A stretch of 64,000 nt of DNA from Euzebyales bacterium (GTDB taxonomy: Bacteria; Actinomycetota; Nitriliruptoria; Euzebyales; JAHELV01). Of this stretch, positions 37,533-48,186 are shown one piece after another (position 1 is the first letter of the stretch; every line of letters starts with the position of its first letter). The notes beneath the pieces are model-generated. The model searched no databases, was not told the origin of the DNA, and was given only the letters and a program-made list of their open reading frames with translations. The stretch is taken from positions 143,305 to 207,304 of the forward strand of contig DASUUK010000024.1 of the NCBI GenBank assembly GCA_036374135.1. The letters run 5' to 3'. A program made the position numbers and the translations under genes.

Positions 37533-39697
37533 CGCTCGCCATCACCCCGCGTGAACGTGGCACCACGGTCGACGACGTCGACCAGCACGGGCGCCGGCGC
37601 GAACCGCTCGCCGTGCGCCTCCGCCAACGCGCGGAGCCGCTCGAGCACGACCGCGGGACCCCGGTCGTCGACGTAGCGGAACGGGCCACCGAGGTGAGGC
37701 GGGAAGCCCAGCCCGAAGATCGCGGCCGCGTCGCCGTCGCGGGTCGAACGCAGCACCCCGTCGCCGAGCGTCCACAGCGCCTCGTTGACCATCGCCAGCA
37801 GCGCGCGGTCGGCGATCTCGTCGGCTTCGGGGACGGGACGGGTGGACCGGATGATCAACCGGTAGATGCCGGTGTCGACTTCGCCACGGACCCAGCCGCC
37901 GTCGCCGTCGTCGGTGTAGGTGTAGAAGCCGCGCCCGTTCTTGCGTCCCTGTCGATCGTCCTCCACGACCGCGGCCATGGCCGGCGGGGGAGCCATGCGG
38001 TCGCCGAGGCCCTCGGTCAGGATGGCCGAGATCTTCGTCGCGACGTCGATGCCGACCTCGTCGATCAGGCGGAACGGGCCGACCGGGAAGCCCTGACGTT
38101 CCAGCGCCCCGTCGATCGCGTCGACGGTCGCGCCGTCGGCCAGCAGGTGCGCCGCCTCGTTGACGTAGGGGCCGAGGATCCGTGACGTGTAGAAGCCGGG
38201 GCCGTCGCCGACGACGACGACCGTCATGCCCTGCCGGCGACCGACATCGACCGCGGTCGCGGTCACCCAGTCAGCGGTCCGGGGGCCTTGGACGACCTCC
38301 AGCAGCGGCACCCGCGGCACGGGCGAGAAGTAGTGCATGCCCACGACCAGCTCAGGACGTGGATGCCCGTCCGCGATCTGGTCGATCGGGATCGACGACG
38401 TGTTGGTGGCGATGACGGTGTCAGGGTGGGTGACCTCGGCGAGCTCCTTGAGCACCCGGTGCTTGACGCCGAGGTCCTCGACGACGGCCTCGATCACCAG
38501 ATCGACGCGACCGAACCCGCGATGGTCGGTCGTGGGGTGCAGCAGCGACAGGAGGCGGTCCCGCTCGTGCGCGCTGATGCGCCGTCGCGCCACGCGCTGG
38601 TCCAGGTAGCTGTGGATCGACCGCAGACCACGCCGCAACGCGCCGCGGTCGAGATCCTTCAGGCGCACGGGGAGATGGGCACGGCTGACGGTGACCGCCG
38701 CGATGCCGGCACCCATCAGTCCGGCGCCGACGATCGCGACCTTGGCCACCTCGCCCGCGGATCCGGCGGCAGCGCGTGCCTCGCGACGCAGTTGCTGACG
38801 CATGTCGGCGACGCGGATGAGGTTGTGCGCCTGCGTGGTGCCGACCAGTTCGCCGAATGCCTGCGCCTCGGCGGCGTACCCCGCACGCGGCCCCTGCTCC
38901 ACGCCCACGCGCACCACCTCGATGGCACGCAACGGGGCCGGCAGGTTGCCGTGCGTGCGTGCCCGGACCCCGGCCTCGGCCTGACGGAACAGCACTGCGC
39001 GACCGGCCGGGTTGTCCTCGAGCAGCGCGCCCCGCACGCGCGCGATCAGATCACGCCGGCGCCCATCGGCGGCACGGTCGGCGGCCAGCTCACGCGCGCG
39101 GTCACACGCGACGTCGATGAGGATCGCCGGGTGCACGACGTCGTCGACCAGGCCGATACGACGGGCGCGTGACGCTGACATCTCGCGGCCGGTCAGGATG
39201 ATGTCAAGGGCGTGTTCGATGCCGACCAGACGTGGCAGGCGCTGGGTACCGCCGGCACCGGGGATGAGGCCGATCAGCACCTCGGGCTGGCCGAACCGGG
39301 TGGACGGGTCGTTTGTGGCGATGCGCCCGTGGCAGGCCATCGCGAGCTCGCTGCCACCACCCAGGCAGGCGCCGTGCACCGCCGCGACCACGGGCGTCGT
39401 CGACCCCTCGATGCGGTCGAACACCCGCTGGCCCTCACGCGAGAGCTGCTCGCCGTGCGAGTCCGCGCCGGCCAGCATCTCGAGGTCGGCGCCGGCGATG
39501 AAGCTGTCCGGCTTCCCGCTGGCGATCACCAGCCCACGCACGTCCGGGTCGGCCTCGACCTCGTCGAGCAGTTGTTCGATGTCGGCGATGAACTCGGTGC
39601 GCAGCGTGTTCATGGATGCGCCGGGCACGTCGAGCAGCAGCACGGCGACGTCGCCGTGGCGCTCGAGGGTGGCCAGGTCGCTGGCGGTCTGGGTCAC
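37529..39697 (-). CDS. FadB/FadJ-type fusion: enoyl-CoA hydratase / 3-hydroxyacyl-CoA dehydrogenase
   Basis: A 722-residue bifunctional enzyme, the FadJ/FadB partner of the adjacent thiolase. Its crotonase domain has SFIAGADLEML, GACLGGGSELAMACH and QPEVLIGLIPGAGGTQRL. The dehydrogenase domain starts near 310 with VAIVGAGLMGAGIA and contains TNTSSIPIDQI and GMHYFSPVPRVPLLE. The C-terminal repeat has GLGFPPHLGGPFRYVD. The GTG at 39697 lies five bases after the thiolase stop, with GAGG upstream. It differs enough from the 20483 fusion to suggest a different chain-length range (inference). Confidence 0.93.
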   Translation of the reverse strand: MTQTASDLATLERHGDVAVLLLDVPGASMNTLRTEFIADIEQLLDEVEADPDVRGLVIASGKPDSFIAGADLEMLAGADSHGEQLSREGQRVFDRIEGSTTPVVAAVHGACLGGGSELAMACHGRIATNDPSTRFGQPEVLIGLIPGAGGTQRLPRLVGIEHALDIILTGREMSASRARRIGLVDDVVHPAILIDVACDRARELAADRAADGRRRDLIARVRGALLEDNPAGRAVLFRQAEAGVRARTHGNLPAPLRAIEVVRVGVEQGPRAGYAAEAQAFGELVGTTQAHNLIRVADMRQQLRREARAAAGSAGEVAKVAIVGAGLMGAGIAAVTVSRAHLPVRLKDLDRGALRRGLRSIHSYLDQRVARRRISAHERDRLLSLLHPTTDHRGFGRVDLVIEAVVEDLGVKHRVLKELAEVTHPDTVIATNTSSIPIDQIADGHPRPELVVGMHYFSPVPRVPLLEVVQGPRTADWVTATAVDVGRRQGMTVVVVGDGPGFYTSRILGPYVNEAAHLLADGATVDAIDGALERQGFPVGPFRLIDEVGIDVATKISAILTEGLGDRMAPPPAMAAVVEDDRQGRKNGRGFYTYTDDGDGGWVRGEVDTGIYRLIIRSTRPVPEADEIADRALLAMVNEALWTLGDGVLRSTRDGDAAAIFGLGFPPHLGGPFRYVDDRGPAVVLERLRALAEAHGERFAPAPVLVDVVDRGATFTRGDGER

Positions 39698-39702
39698 GGC
39701 TC

Positions 39703-41001
39703 TCACGCCTCCAGGATCATGGCGGCGCCCATGCCGCCCGCGGCACAGGCGCTGCACAGCGCGACGCCGCCGCCGCGGCGACGCAGCTCGCGCAACGTCT
39801 GGGAGATCTGCCGGGCACCGGTCGCGGCGAACGGGTGTCCCAGCGCGATCGATCCACCCAGAGGGTTGACGATGCTCCAGTCGACCTCGCCGATCGGCTC
39901 GTCGAGCCCCGCGTAGCGCTTGCACAGCTCGGCGGACGCAAACGCGCGTGTGACCGACAGCACCTGTGCGGCGAACGCCTCGTGGAGGTCGATCAGGTCG
40001 AGATCGTCGAACGCGACACCCGCGCGCTGCAGCGCGAGCGGTGTGGCGCTGACCGGTCCGAGCAGCAGCTGGTCGGACGGATCGAGCGCGGTGAACGCGT
40101 AGCTGCGGATGAACCCGAGTGGCTCCCGGTCCTCCGCCTGGGCACGCTCCTCGCTCATCAGCAGCAGCGCGGCGGCACCGTCGGTCAGCGGTGAGCTGTT
40201 GCCGGCGGTCAACGACCCGTGCCTGCGGTCGAAGACCGGCTTCAGGTCGTCATAGCGACGTCGGTCGCTGTCGAAGCGGACCGTGGTGTCGACGTCGACT
40301 GTCCGCTCATAGGCGGGAGGCACGTCGACCGGAACGACTTCGTCGGTCAGTCTGCCCTCGTCCCAGGCCCGCGCGGCCAGCACGTGGCTGCGGTGCGCGA
40401 AGTCATCCTGGCCGGTGCGATCGATGCCATTGATCTTGGCCATGCGCTCGGCGGACTCACCCATCGTCTCCTGCGTCGACGGCTCGGTCAGATCCGGCGG
40501 GCGGGGCGCCAGGTCCGCCGGCCGCAGATCGGCGAACGCCCGGACCCTGGCGCGCAGCGACCGTGCGTCGGCCGCGGCGCGCAGCGCGTCCTGCAGCGCC
40601 GGTGACACCAGAACCGGCACGTGGCTCGCCGACTCCGCCCCGCCGGCCACGCCGCAGTCGATGACGCCGGCCGCGATCGCCTGCGCGACGTTCACGGTGG
40701 TCTGGTAGCTGGTGATGCAGGCCTTGCTGACGCTGTACGCCTCGACCGTCGGCGGCAGTCCCGTGCCGAGCACCACCTCCCGCGCGATGTTGGGCGTGCT
40801 CGGGTCGAGGATCACCTGCCCGAACACGACCTGGTCGACCGACTCGGGGTCGACGTCGTTGCGGTCGACCACCTCGGACACGACATGGCGGCCGAGATCG
40901 ATCGCGCTCAGTTCGGCGAGCTCGCCGGACCGCCTGGCGAACGGCGTACGGACGCCGTCGACGATGGCGACGCGACGGGGTGAGGTGGATGTGGCGGCCA
41001 A
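39703..41001 (-). CDS. Acetyl-CoA C-acyltransferase (thiolase, FadI/FadA type)
   Basis: Last enzyme of the beta-oxidation cycle, 432 residues. The nucleophilic Cys is C95 in VSKACITSYQ. The His is in DLHEAFAAQVL, followed by NPLGGSIALGHPFAATGAR, and the second Cys region is CSACAAGGMG. The long insert resembles the FadI/trifunctional beta subunit. The start is a TTG at 41001 with GGGGAG six bases upstream; no ATG or GTG fits as well. First gene of the operon. Its promoter must lie in 41002-41271, which also holds a palindromic repeat. Confidence 0.92.
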   Translation of the reverse strand: MAATSTSPRRVAIVDGVRTPFARRSGELAELSAIDLGRHVVSEVVDRNDVDPESVDQVVFGQVILDPSTPNIAREVVLGTGLPPTVEAYSVSKACITSYQTTVNVAQAIAAGVIDCGVAGGAESASHVPVLVSPALQDALRAAADARSLRARVRAFADLRPADLAPRPPDLTEPSTQETMGESAERMAKINGIDRTGQDDFAHRSHVLAARAWDEGRLTDEVVPVDVPPAYERTVDVDTTVRFDSDRRRYDDLKPVFDRRHGSLTAGNSSPLTDGAAALLLMSEERAQAEDREPLGFIRSYAFTALDPSDQLLLGPVSATPLALQRAGVAFDDLDLIDLHEAFAAQVLSVTRAFASAELCKRYAGLDEPIGEVDWSIVNPLGGSIALGHPFAATGARQISQTLRELRRRGGGVALCSACAAGGMGAAMILEA

Positions 41002-41106
41002 GGTGCTCCCCTCGTGCGTGACGCGTTCAGCATCCGATGCTACCGCTCGGTAACTTCGTCGTGCATCCCGACGGCCGCTGCGCCGGTCGCTGGACCGAAC
41101 GCCGCC

Positions 41107-41152
41107 ATCCGGACACGAGTCACACCGCCCCACGTGTCATCGCTGTCCGAAT
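41107..41152 (+). repeat. 46-bp interspersed palindromic element, copy 3
   Basis: Begins ATCCGGACA and ends TGTCCGAAT. The inner arms CACACCG and CGTGTCA match copy 1. It lies between the divergent thiolase operon and the selenoprotein gene. Length is identical to the other two copies. Confidence 0.75.
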
Positions 41153-41258
41153 GGTGTCGTCCCGTGCAGTGCGAGTACGGCGCGGACGAGGTGGGCGCGG
41201 TCGCTCCGACGCCATGACAGCATGCACCGAGGCGCCGCGCGCAGGCGTCCTATCGAGC

Positions 41259-41264
41259 TAGGGT
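41259..41264 (+). promoter_or_regulatory. Candidate -10 for leaderless selenoprotein transcript
   Basis: TAGGGT lies seven bases before the ATG at 41272. The same spacing is seen at 12830 and 22791. No clear ribosome site lies between. No matching -35 is evident. Confidence 0.3.
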
Positions 41265-41271
41265 TTGCGCC

Positions 41272-41541
41272 ATGCTGGATCCCACGCACTCGATCGCGAT
41301 CGAGTACTGCGTCCCTTGAAACTACACCGCACGCGCCGTCGGTCTGGCGGCGGAGGTGTTGGACGGGTGGGCGCCGCTGATCGCCGACCTGCGACTCGTC
41401 CCGGCGAGCGGTGGACGCTTCGAGGTCACCCTCGACGGTGAACTGATCTTCTCCAAGAAGACCCTCGGCCGCCACGCCGAGCCCGGCGAGATCGTCGACC
41501 TGCTGCGGGCGCGCGTGGGCGCCGAGGTACTCGACCGCTGA
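41272..41541 (+). CDS. SelW-like Rdx-family selenoprotein (CxxU), UGA read as selenocysteine
   Basis: An 89-residue Rdx/SelT-SelW-SelH family protein. From the ATG at 41272 the frame reads 15 codons to CVP, then TGA at 41317-41319, then continues as NYTARAVGLAAEVL, LRLVPASGGRFEVTLDGEL and IFSKKTLGRHAEPGEI to a stop at 41539-41541. The family normally has EYCVPC; here the second Cys is UGA, giving C13-V-P-U16. Homology continues unbroken on both sides, and a SECIS-like hairpin follows four bases later. The fold is thioredoxin-like and a thiol/selenol redox role is expected; the physiological partner is unknown. It is leaderless or has a very short leader. Decoding needs selA, selB, selC and selD, which are not in this window. 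Confidence 0.88.
41324..41359 (+). promoter_or_regulatory. Bacterial SECIS element inside the selenoprotein gene
   Basis: Lower stem ACACC (41324-41328) pairs with GGUGU (41355-41359). After an internal loop (GCACG and GA), the upper stem CGCCGUC (41334-41340) pairs with GGCGGCG (41346-41352) through seven bp, one of them U-G. The apical loop GGUCU (41341-41345) is the same as in E. coli fdhF. The loop starts 21 bases after the UGA, within the known bacterial spacing. It should bind SelB. Confidence 0.85.
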
Positions 41542-41626
41542 CCGCTCCGCGGGCGACGCTCGCGCGCGGGACCGGCGAGCGACGCCGGAGCGCGACCGGG
41601 CGCCGACGCGACGCGGGTGGCGCCGC

Positions 41627-42103
41627 TCAGGCGCCGAGCTCGAGCTGGAGGCCGTGCAGGATGCCGTGGAGCAGCGCACGTCCGTACGCGTTGGCCGCGT
41701 TCGCGTCGGTGTACTCCATGCGGTGACCGTCGAGGTCGACGACGCACTTCACGCCCGTCGACGTCCGCTCGAGCGCGATGAAGCGGTCACCGAGCAGCGC
41801 ACGCAGCTGTCCCTCGCCGGGCAGCCAGATGACCTCACGCTGCATGATCGAGTCCAACGCCCACTCGACGGTGCCGTTGAACGCGATCAGGCGTCCCACC
41901 GGCGAGTTGCGGACGTCGATGGTCATCTCGCTGATCGAGAACACCCGACCGTCGAGGTCGCGGTCGGGGATGACGAACTGGTCACCGCTGGCCGGCTCCC
42001 AGCCCAGACCTGCGTCACGCAGCTGTCGTGCGAGCTCCACTGAGATCACGTGTCGTCCGATCGCCGTTGCGCACTGGGACGTCACCACCAGCGTACGCAT
42101 CAT
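41627..42103 (-). CDS. Conserved hypothetical protein
   Basis: A 158-residue, soluble-looking protein. It contains [53 protein letters not shown] and [17 protein letters not shown] recognise this as a pattern seen in other actinobacterial hypothetical proteins but know no function; no catalytic motif stands out. The ATG at 42103 (or 42100) follows AGGGGAGACGCGGTCGC; a GTG at 42049 in front of ISVEL is the alternative start. It is divergent from aconitase. Confidence 0.6.
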   Translation of the reverse strand: MMRTLVVTSQCATAIGRHVISVELARQLRDAGLGWEPASGDQFVIPDRDLDGRVFSISEMTIDVRNSPVGRLIAFNGTVEWALDSIMQREVIWLPGEGQLRALLGDRFIALERTSTGVKCVVDLDGHRMEYTDANAANAYGRALLHGILHGLQLELGA

Positions 42104-42322
42104 GCGACCGCGTCTCCCCTCCACGAACGATGGGGCGCACAGCGGCACGCGAGGCTCGACAGGATCGCGGCGCCCGCCCGACTTCGAGCCGCGGCGCCGT
42201 TGAGGCCCGGCGCGGGGAGCGGTCGCCGCACGACGGCGCGCATGCCGGGACGTATGGCCCCACGCAGACCGGCGCACAGTGCGAGGATGGCAGGTCCACC
42301 GGTACCGAGTGAGGATGATCCG

Positions 42323-45105
<2,783 letters not shown>

Positions 45106-45109
<4 letters not shown>

Positions 45110-46458
45110 CCGGAGCCGACGTGCAGATCGACCGCGTCCTGCCGGACGCGCCGTACCCCACGCTGGACGCCTACGTGGCGGACGGGGGCGGCGAGGGCCT
45201 GCGCACCGCGAACGACCTGCCACCGGACGACGTCATCGAGATCATCGGGGCGTCCGGCCTGCGCGGGCGTGGTGGCGCCGGGTTCCCGACCGGGACGAAG
45301 TGGCGGTCGGTGGCGGACGCGGCGCGCGACGCCGGCGGCTGCCACGTCGTCTGCAACGCGGCGGAGGGTGAACCGGCGACCTTCAAGGACCGCGAGCTGA
45401 TGCGGCGCAACCCGTTCGCGATCATCGAGGGCCTGGCCATCGCGATGCACGCCCTCGGGATCACGAGTGCCTACGTCGGGGTGAAGCGCCGGTTCACCGA
45501 CGAGATCGAGCGCCTGATCAGCGCGCGCGACGCGGCGATGGACGCCGACTGGCCGGGCGCCGAGGGCATCCGGATCGTGCCGGGCCCTGACGAGTACCTG
45601 TTCGGCGAAGAATCGGCGATGCTCGAGGTCATCGAGGGCAAGTTGCCGCTGCCGCGCATCCTGCCGCCGTACGAGACGGGCCTGTTCGCCACGATGACCG
45701 CGCCCAACCCGACGGTCGTCAACAACGCGGAGACGCTGTCTCACGTCGCGGCGATCCTGCAGCACGGCGCCGACTGGTTCCGCGAGGTCGGCACGACCGA
45801 GGCACCGGGCACGATGGTGTTCACGGTCGTCGGCGACGTCGACCGTCCTGGTGTCTACGAGCTCCCGCTCGGCACGCCGGCACGGACGCTCGTGGTCGAC
45901 CTGGCGGGAGCGCGGGACGTCCTCGCGATCTATGCGGGCACCTCGAACAGCGTGATCACACCCGACGTGCTGGATCTGCCGCTGGACTTCGATTCGTTCG
46001 CCGAGGCCGGCACCGGTCTGGGCAGCGGTGGCTTCGCCGTGTACGACACCCGCCGCGACATCGTGCAGGTGTGCGCGACGCTGGCACGCTTCCTCGCGAT
46101 CGAGTCGTGTGGACAGTGCCTGGCGTGCAAGTTGGGCACCGCTGAGATCTTCGAGCGCCTCGATGCGCTGGTGCGTGGTGAGGGCACGTCCGCGGACATC
46201 GCCGAGATCCGCCGGCGGACCGACACCGTCACCGACCAGAACCGCTGCTACCTGCCCGTCGGCGCCGCGCTGCTGGTGCGGTCGACGCTGGACACGTTCG
46301 CCGCCCGGTTCGAGGCGCACGTCGGCCGCGCGGGTGATCCGGCGGTGGCGGTCACGGTGCCGAAGATCACCGACATCGACGCGACGGACGGTACTGTGAC
46401 GTTCGACGCGACGTACAGCCGCAAGCGCAGTGACTGGAGCCACGACCCGGAGGAGTGA
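45106..46458 (+). CDS. NuoF-like NADH-binding FMN/Fe-S flavoprotein, stand-alone
   Basis: A 450-residue homologue of the 51-kDa subunit of complex I and of NAD-dependent formate dehydrogenase or hydrogenase beta subunits. The NADH/FMN motif [10 protein letters not shown] is at 54-63 and [15 protein letters not shown] follows. The [4Fe-4S] ligands are C335, C338 and C341 in SCGQCLACK, plus C381 in NRCYLP. No NuoE- or NuoG-like gene is next to it. The GTG at 45106 overlaps the aconitase stop, a tie to TCA genes that complex I genes do not show. Its electron partner is unknown. Confidence 0.85.
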
Positions 46459-46497
46459 GAACTCCGCGGTCACCATCGCGCCAGCGGGGACGTGGCA

Positions 46498-46521
46498 TGG
46501 CAACTTCTGCCAGAGTTGCCA
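46498..46521 (+). promoter_or_regulatory. 8-bp inverted repeat upstream of CBS-citrate synthase
   Basis: TGGCAACT (46498-46505) and AGTTGCCA (46514-46521) are perfect inverted repeats with eight bases between. They lie just upstream of the candidate -10 at 46555. The shape suits a dimeric repressor or activator. Confidence 0.45.
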
Positions 46522-46554
46522 GAGAAGGCGCTGTCGGGGCACTCTGCCGGCGGG

Positions 46555-46560
46555 TACGGT
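46555..46560 (+). promoter_or_regulatory. Candidate -10 for CBS-citrate synthase
   Basis: TACGGT lies 32 bases before the GTG start at 46593. It is identical to the -10 candidates in front of the epimerase (51047) and pgi (62482). The AGGAGG ribosome site lies between. Confidence 0.35.
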
Positions 46561-46592
46561 TGCTAGAGATGTCAAGCACAAGGAGGCAGTCC

Positions 46593-48131
46593 GTGACCTC
46601 GCGAGAGACCGTCGGCGACCTCATGAAGCAGCCAGCACTCACCGTAGGACCGGAGGCGCAGGTGCAGACCGCCGCCGCCCAGATGGACGATGCCGGAGCC
46701 GGATCGATCGTCGTGGTCGCCGACGACAAGGTCGTTGGCATCCTGACCGAGCGCGATCTGTTGCGTCTGGCCGCCTCCGGATCGGACGCCTCCAAGGAGC
46801 GCGTCTCGGACTGGATGACCGCCGACCCGGTCACCGCGGCGGCGGACACGGCGGCCACCGAAGGGCTCGATCTCCTCAACAGGGGTCGCTTCCGCCACCT
46901 GCCGGTCTGCAGTGACGACGGCAGCCTGGCCGGCGTCGTCTCGATGCGTGACCTGATGGCCGTCGCGAAGGTCGAGGAGGTACGCCACCCGGGCGAGCTC
47001 GACGCCCCCAAGGGCCTGGCCGGCGTGACGGTCGCCGAAACCGAGGTGGGCGGCGTACGCGGCCGCGAGGGCTTCTTCCACTACCGCCAGTACGCGGCGA
47101 CTGACCTGGCGCGCAAGCGGACCTTCGAGGACGTGTGGCAGCTGATGCTGCTCGGTACGCTGCCCGCAACGCCCGAGGAGCGCGAGGCGTTCCGCGAACG
47201 CGTCATCCCTCTGCGCACGCTCTCGGAGCAGTTGGTGGCACTGCTGCGCTCGATCGCCGAGGCCGGCAGCGGCCCGCTCGACGGGCTGCGCACCGGGGTG
47301 TCGATCGTCGCCGCGGAGGAGGGCTTCCAGCCAAGCATGGACGTCAGCGCCGAGGAGCTGCGCGAACAGGCGCTGCGCATCACCGCCGTCGTCCCGACCG
47401 TCATCGCCACGCTGTACCGCGTCGCGAAGGGCCTCGACCCGGTCCCGCCGCACCCCGATCTGCCCTACGCGGCCAACTATCTGTACATGCTGCACGGGGG
47501 GGAGCCCGAGCCCGACCACGCGCGCGCGATCGAGCAGTACCTGCTGTCGACCATCGACCACGGCTTCAACGCCTCGACGTTCACGGCGCGCGTCATCACG
47601 TCGACGGGCGCTGACCTCGGCGCCGCGATCACGGGCGCGATCGGCGCGCTGTCTGGACCATTGCACGGCGGTGCACCGTCGCGTGCGCTGGACCTGCTGG
47701 ACGAGATCGGCTCGGTGGAGCGTGCCGACGAGGTCGTCCGACGCAAGGTCCGGACCGGTGAGCGGATCATGGGGTTCGGCCACCGCGTCTACAAGACCCG
47801 CGACCCGCGGTCGGTCCTGCTGCGCGAGGTCGCCGAGCGCGTCGGTGGTGACGAGGCGCAGCTGGCGACGTCCGTCGAGGACATCGTGGTCGATGTCCTC
47901 GCCGAGCTGAAGCCGGGGCGCGAGCTGTACGCCAACGTCGAGTACTACGCCGGGATCGTGATGGACTCCTCGGACCTGCCGGCCGAGCTGTTCACGGCAA
48001 CGTTCGCGGCAAGCCGCACCGTGGGGTGGTGCGCGCACGTGATGGAGCAAGCGGCGGACAACCGCATCATCCGCCCGTCGGCCCGGTACGTGGGGCCACC
48101 GCCGCCCCAGGACGTGCCGACCATCGACTGA
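46593..48131 (+). CDS. Citrate (or 2-methylcitrate) synthase with N-terminal CBS pair
   Basis: A 512-residue fusion. Residues about 8-125 are two CBS repeats (VGDLMKQPALTVGPEAQV; ILTERDLLRLA; VSDWMTADPVTAA; VVSMRDLM), an adenine-nucleotide-sensing module. From about 145 a full citrate synthase follows, with catalytic His residues in LHGGAPSRAL and GFGHRVYKTRDPR. It condenses acetyl-CoA (or propionyl-CoA) with oxaloacetate. The GTG at 46593 has AGGAGG at ideal spacing; an ATG at 46569 has none. Allosteric control by ATP or AMP through the CBS pair is inference. It sits 134 bases after the NuoF-like gene. Confidence 0.9.
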   Translation: MTSRETVGDLMKQPALTVGPEAQVQTAAAQMDDAGAGSIVVVADDKVVGILTERDLLRLAASGSDASKERVSDWMTADPVTAAADTAATEGLDLLNRGRFRHLPVCSDDGSLAGVVSMRDLMAVAKVEEVRHPGELDAPKGLAGVTVAETEVGGVRGREGFFHYRQYAATDLARKRTFEDVWQLMLLGTLPATPEEREAFRERVIPLRTLSEQLVALLRSIAEAGSGPLDGLRTGVSIVAAEEGFQPSMDVSAEELREQALRITAVVPTVIATLYRVAKGLDPVPPHPDLPYAANYLYMLHGGEPEPDHARAIEQYLLSTIDHGFNASTFTARVITSTGADLGAAITGAIGALSGPLHGGAPSRALDLLDEIGSVERADEVVRRKVRTGERIMGFGHRVYKTRDPRSVLLREVAERVGGDEAQLATSVEDIVVDVLAELKPGRELYANVEYYAGIVMDSSDLPAELFTATFAASRTVGWCAHVMEQAADNRIIRPSARYVGPPPPQDVPTID

Positions 48132-48186
48132 CCGCGACGGGTGGATCGGCGCGCCCGGACAGGCACCGACGCAGCGCGGGGCGCCT

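Noticed and set aside
41356-41541. Short ORF starting at an internal ATG (MLDGWAPLIADLRL)
   Set aside because: This is what remains if the UGA at 41317 is taken as a stop. Homology extends upstream to the ATG at 41272, so it is part of the selenoprotein.
46569-46592. ATG start for the CBS-citrate synthase
   Set aside because: It has no ribosome site, while the GTG at 46593 has AGGAGG at ideal spacing. The in-frame ATG region probably belongs to the leader.
48132-48186. Candidate terminator between citrate synthase and kinase (GGCGCGCCC with GGGGCGCC)
   Set aside because: Arms pair imperfectly, the loop is long and there is no T-run.
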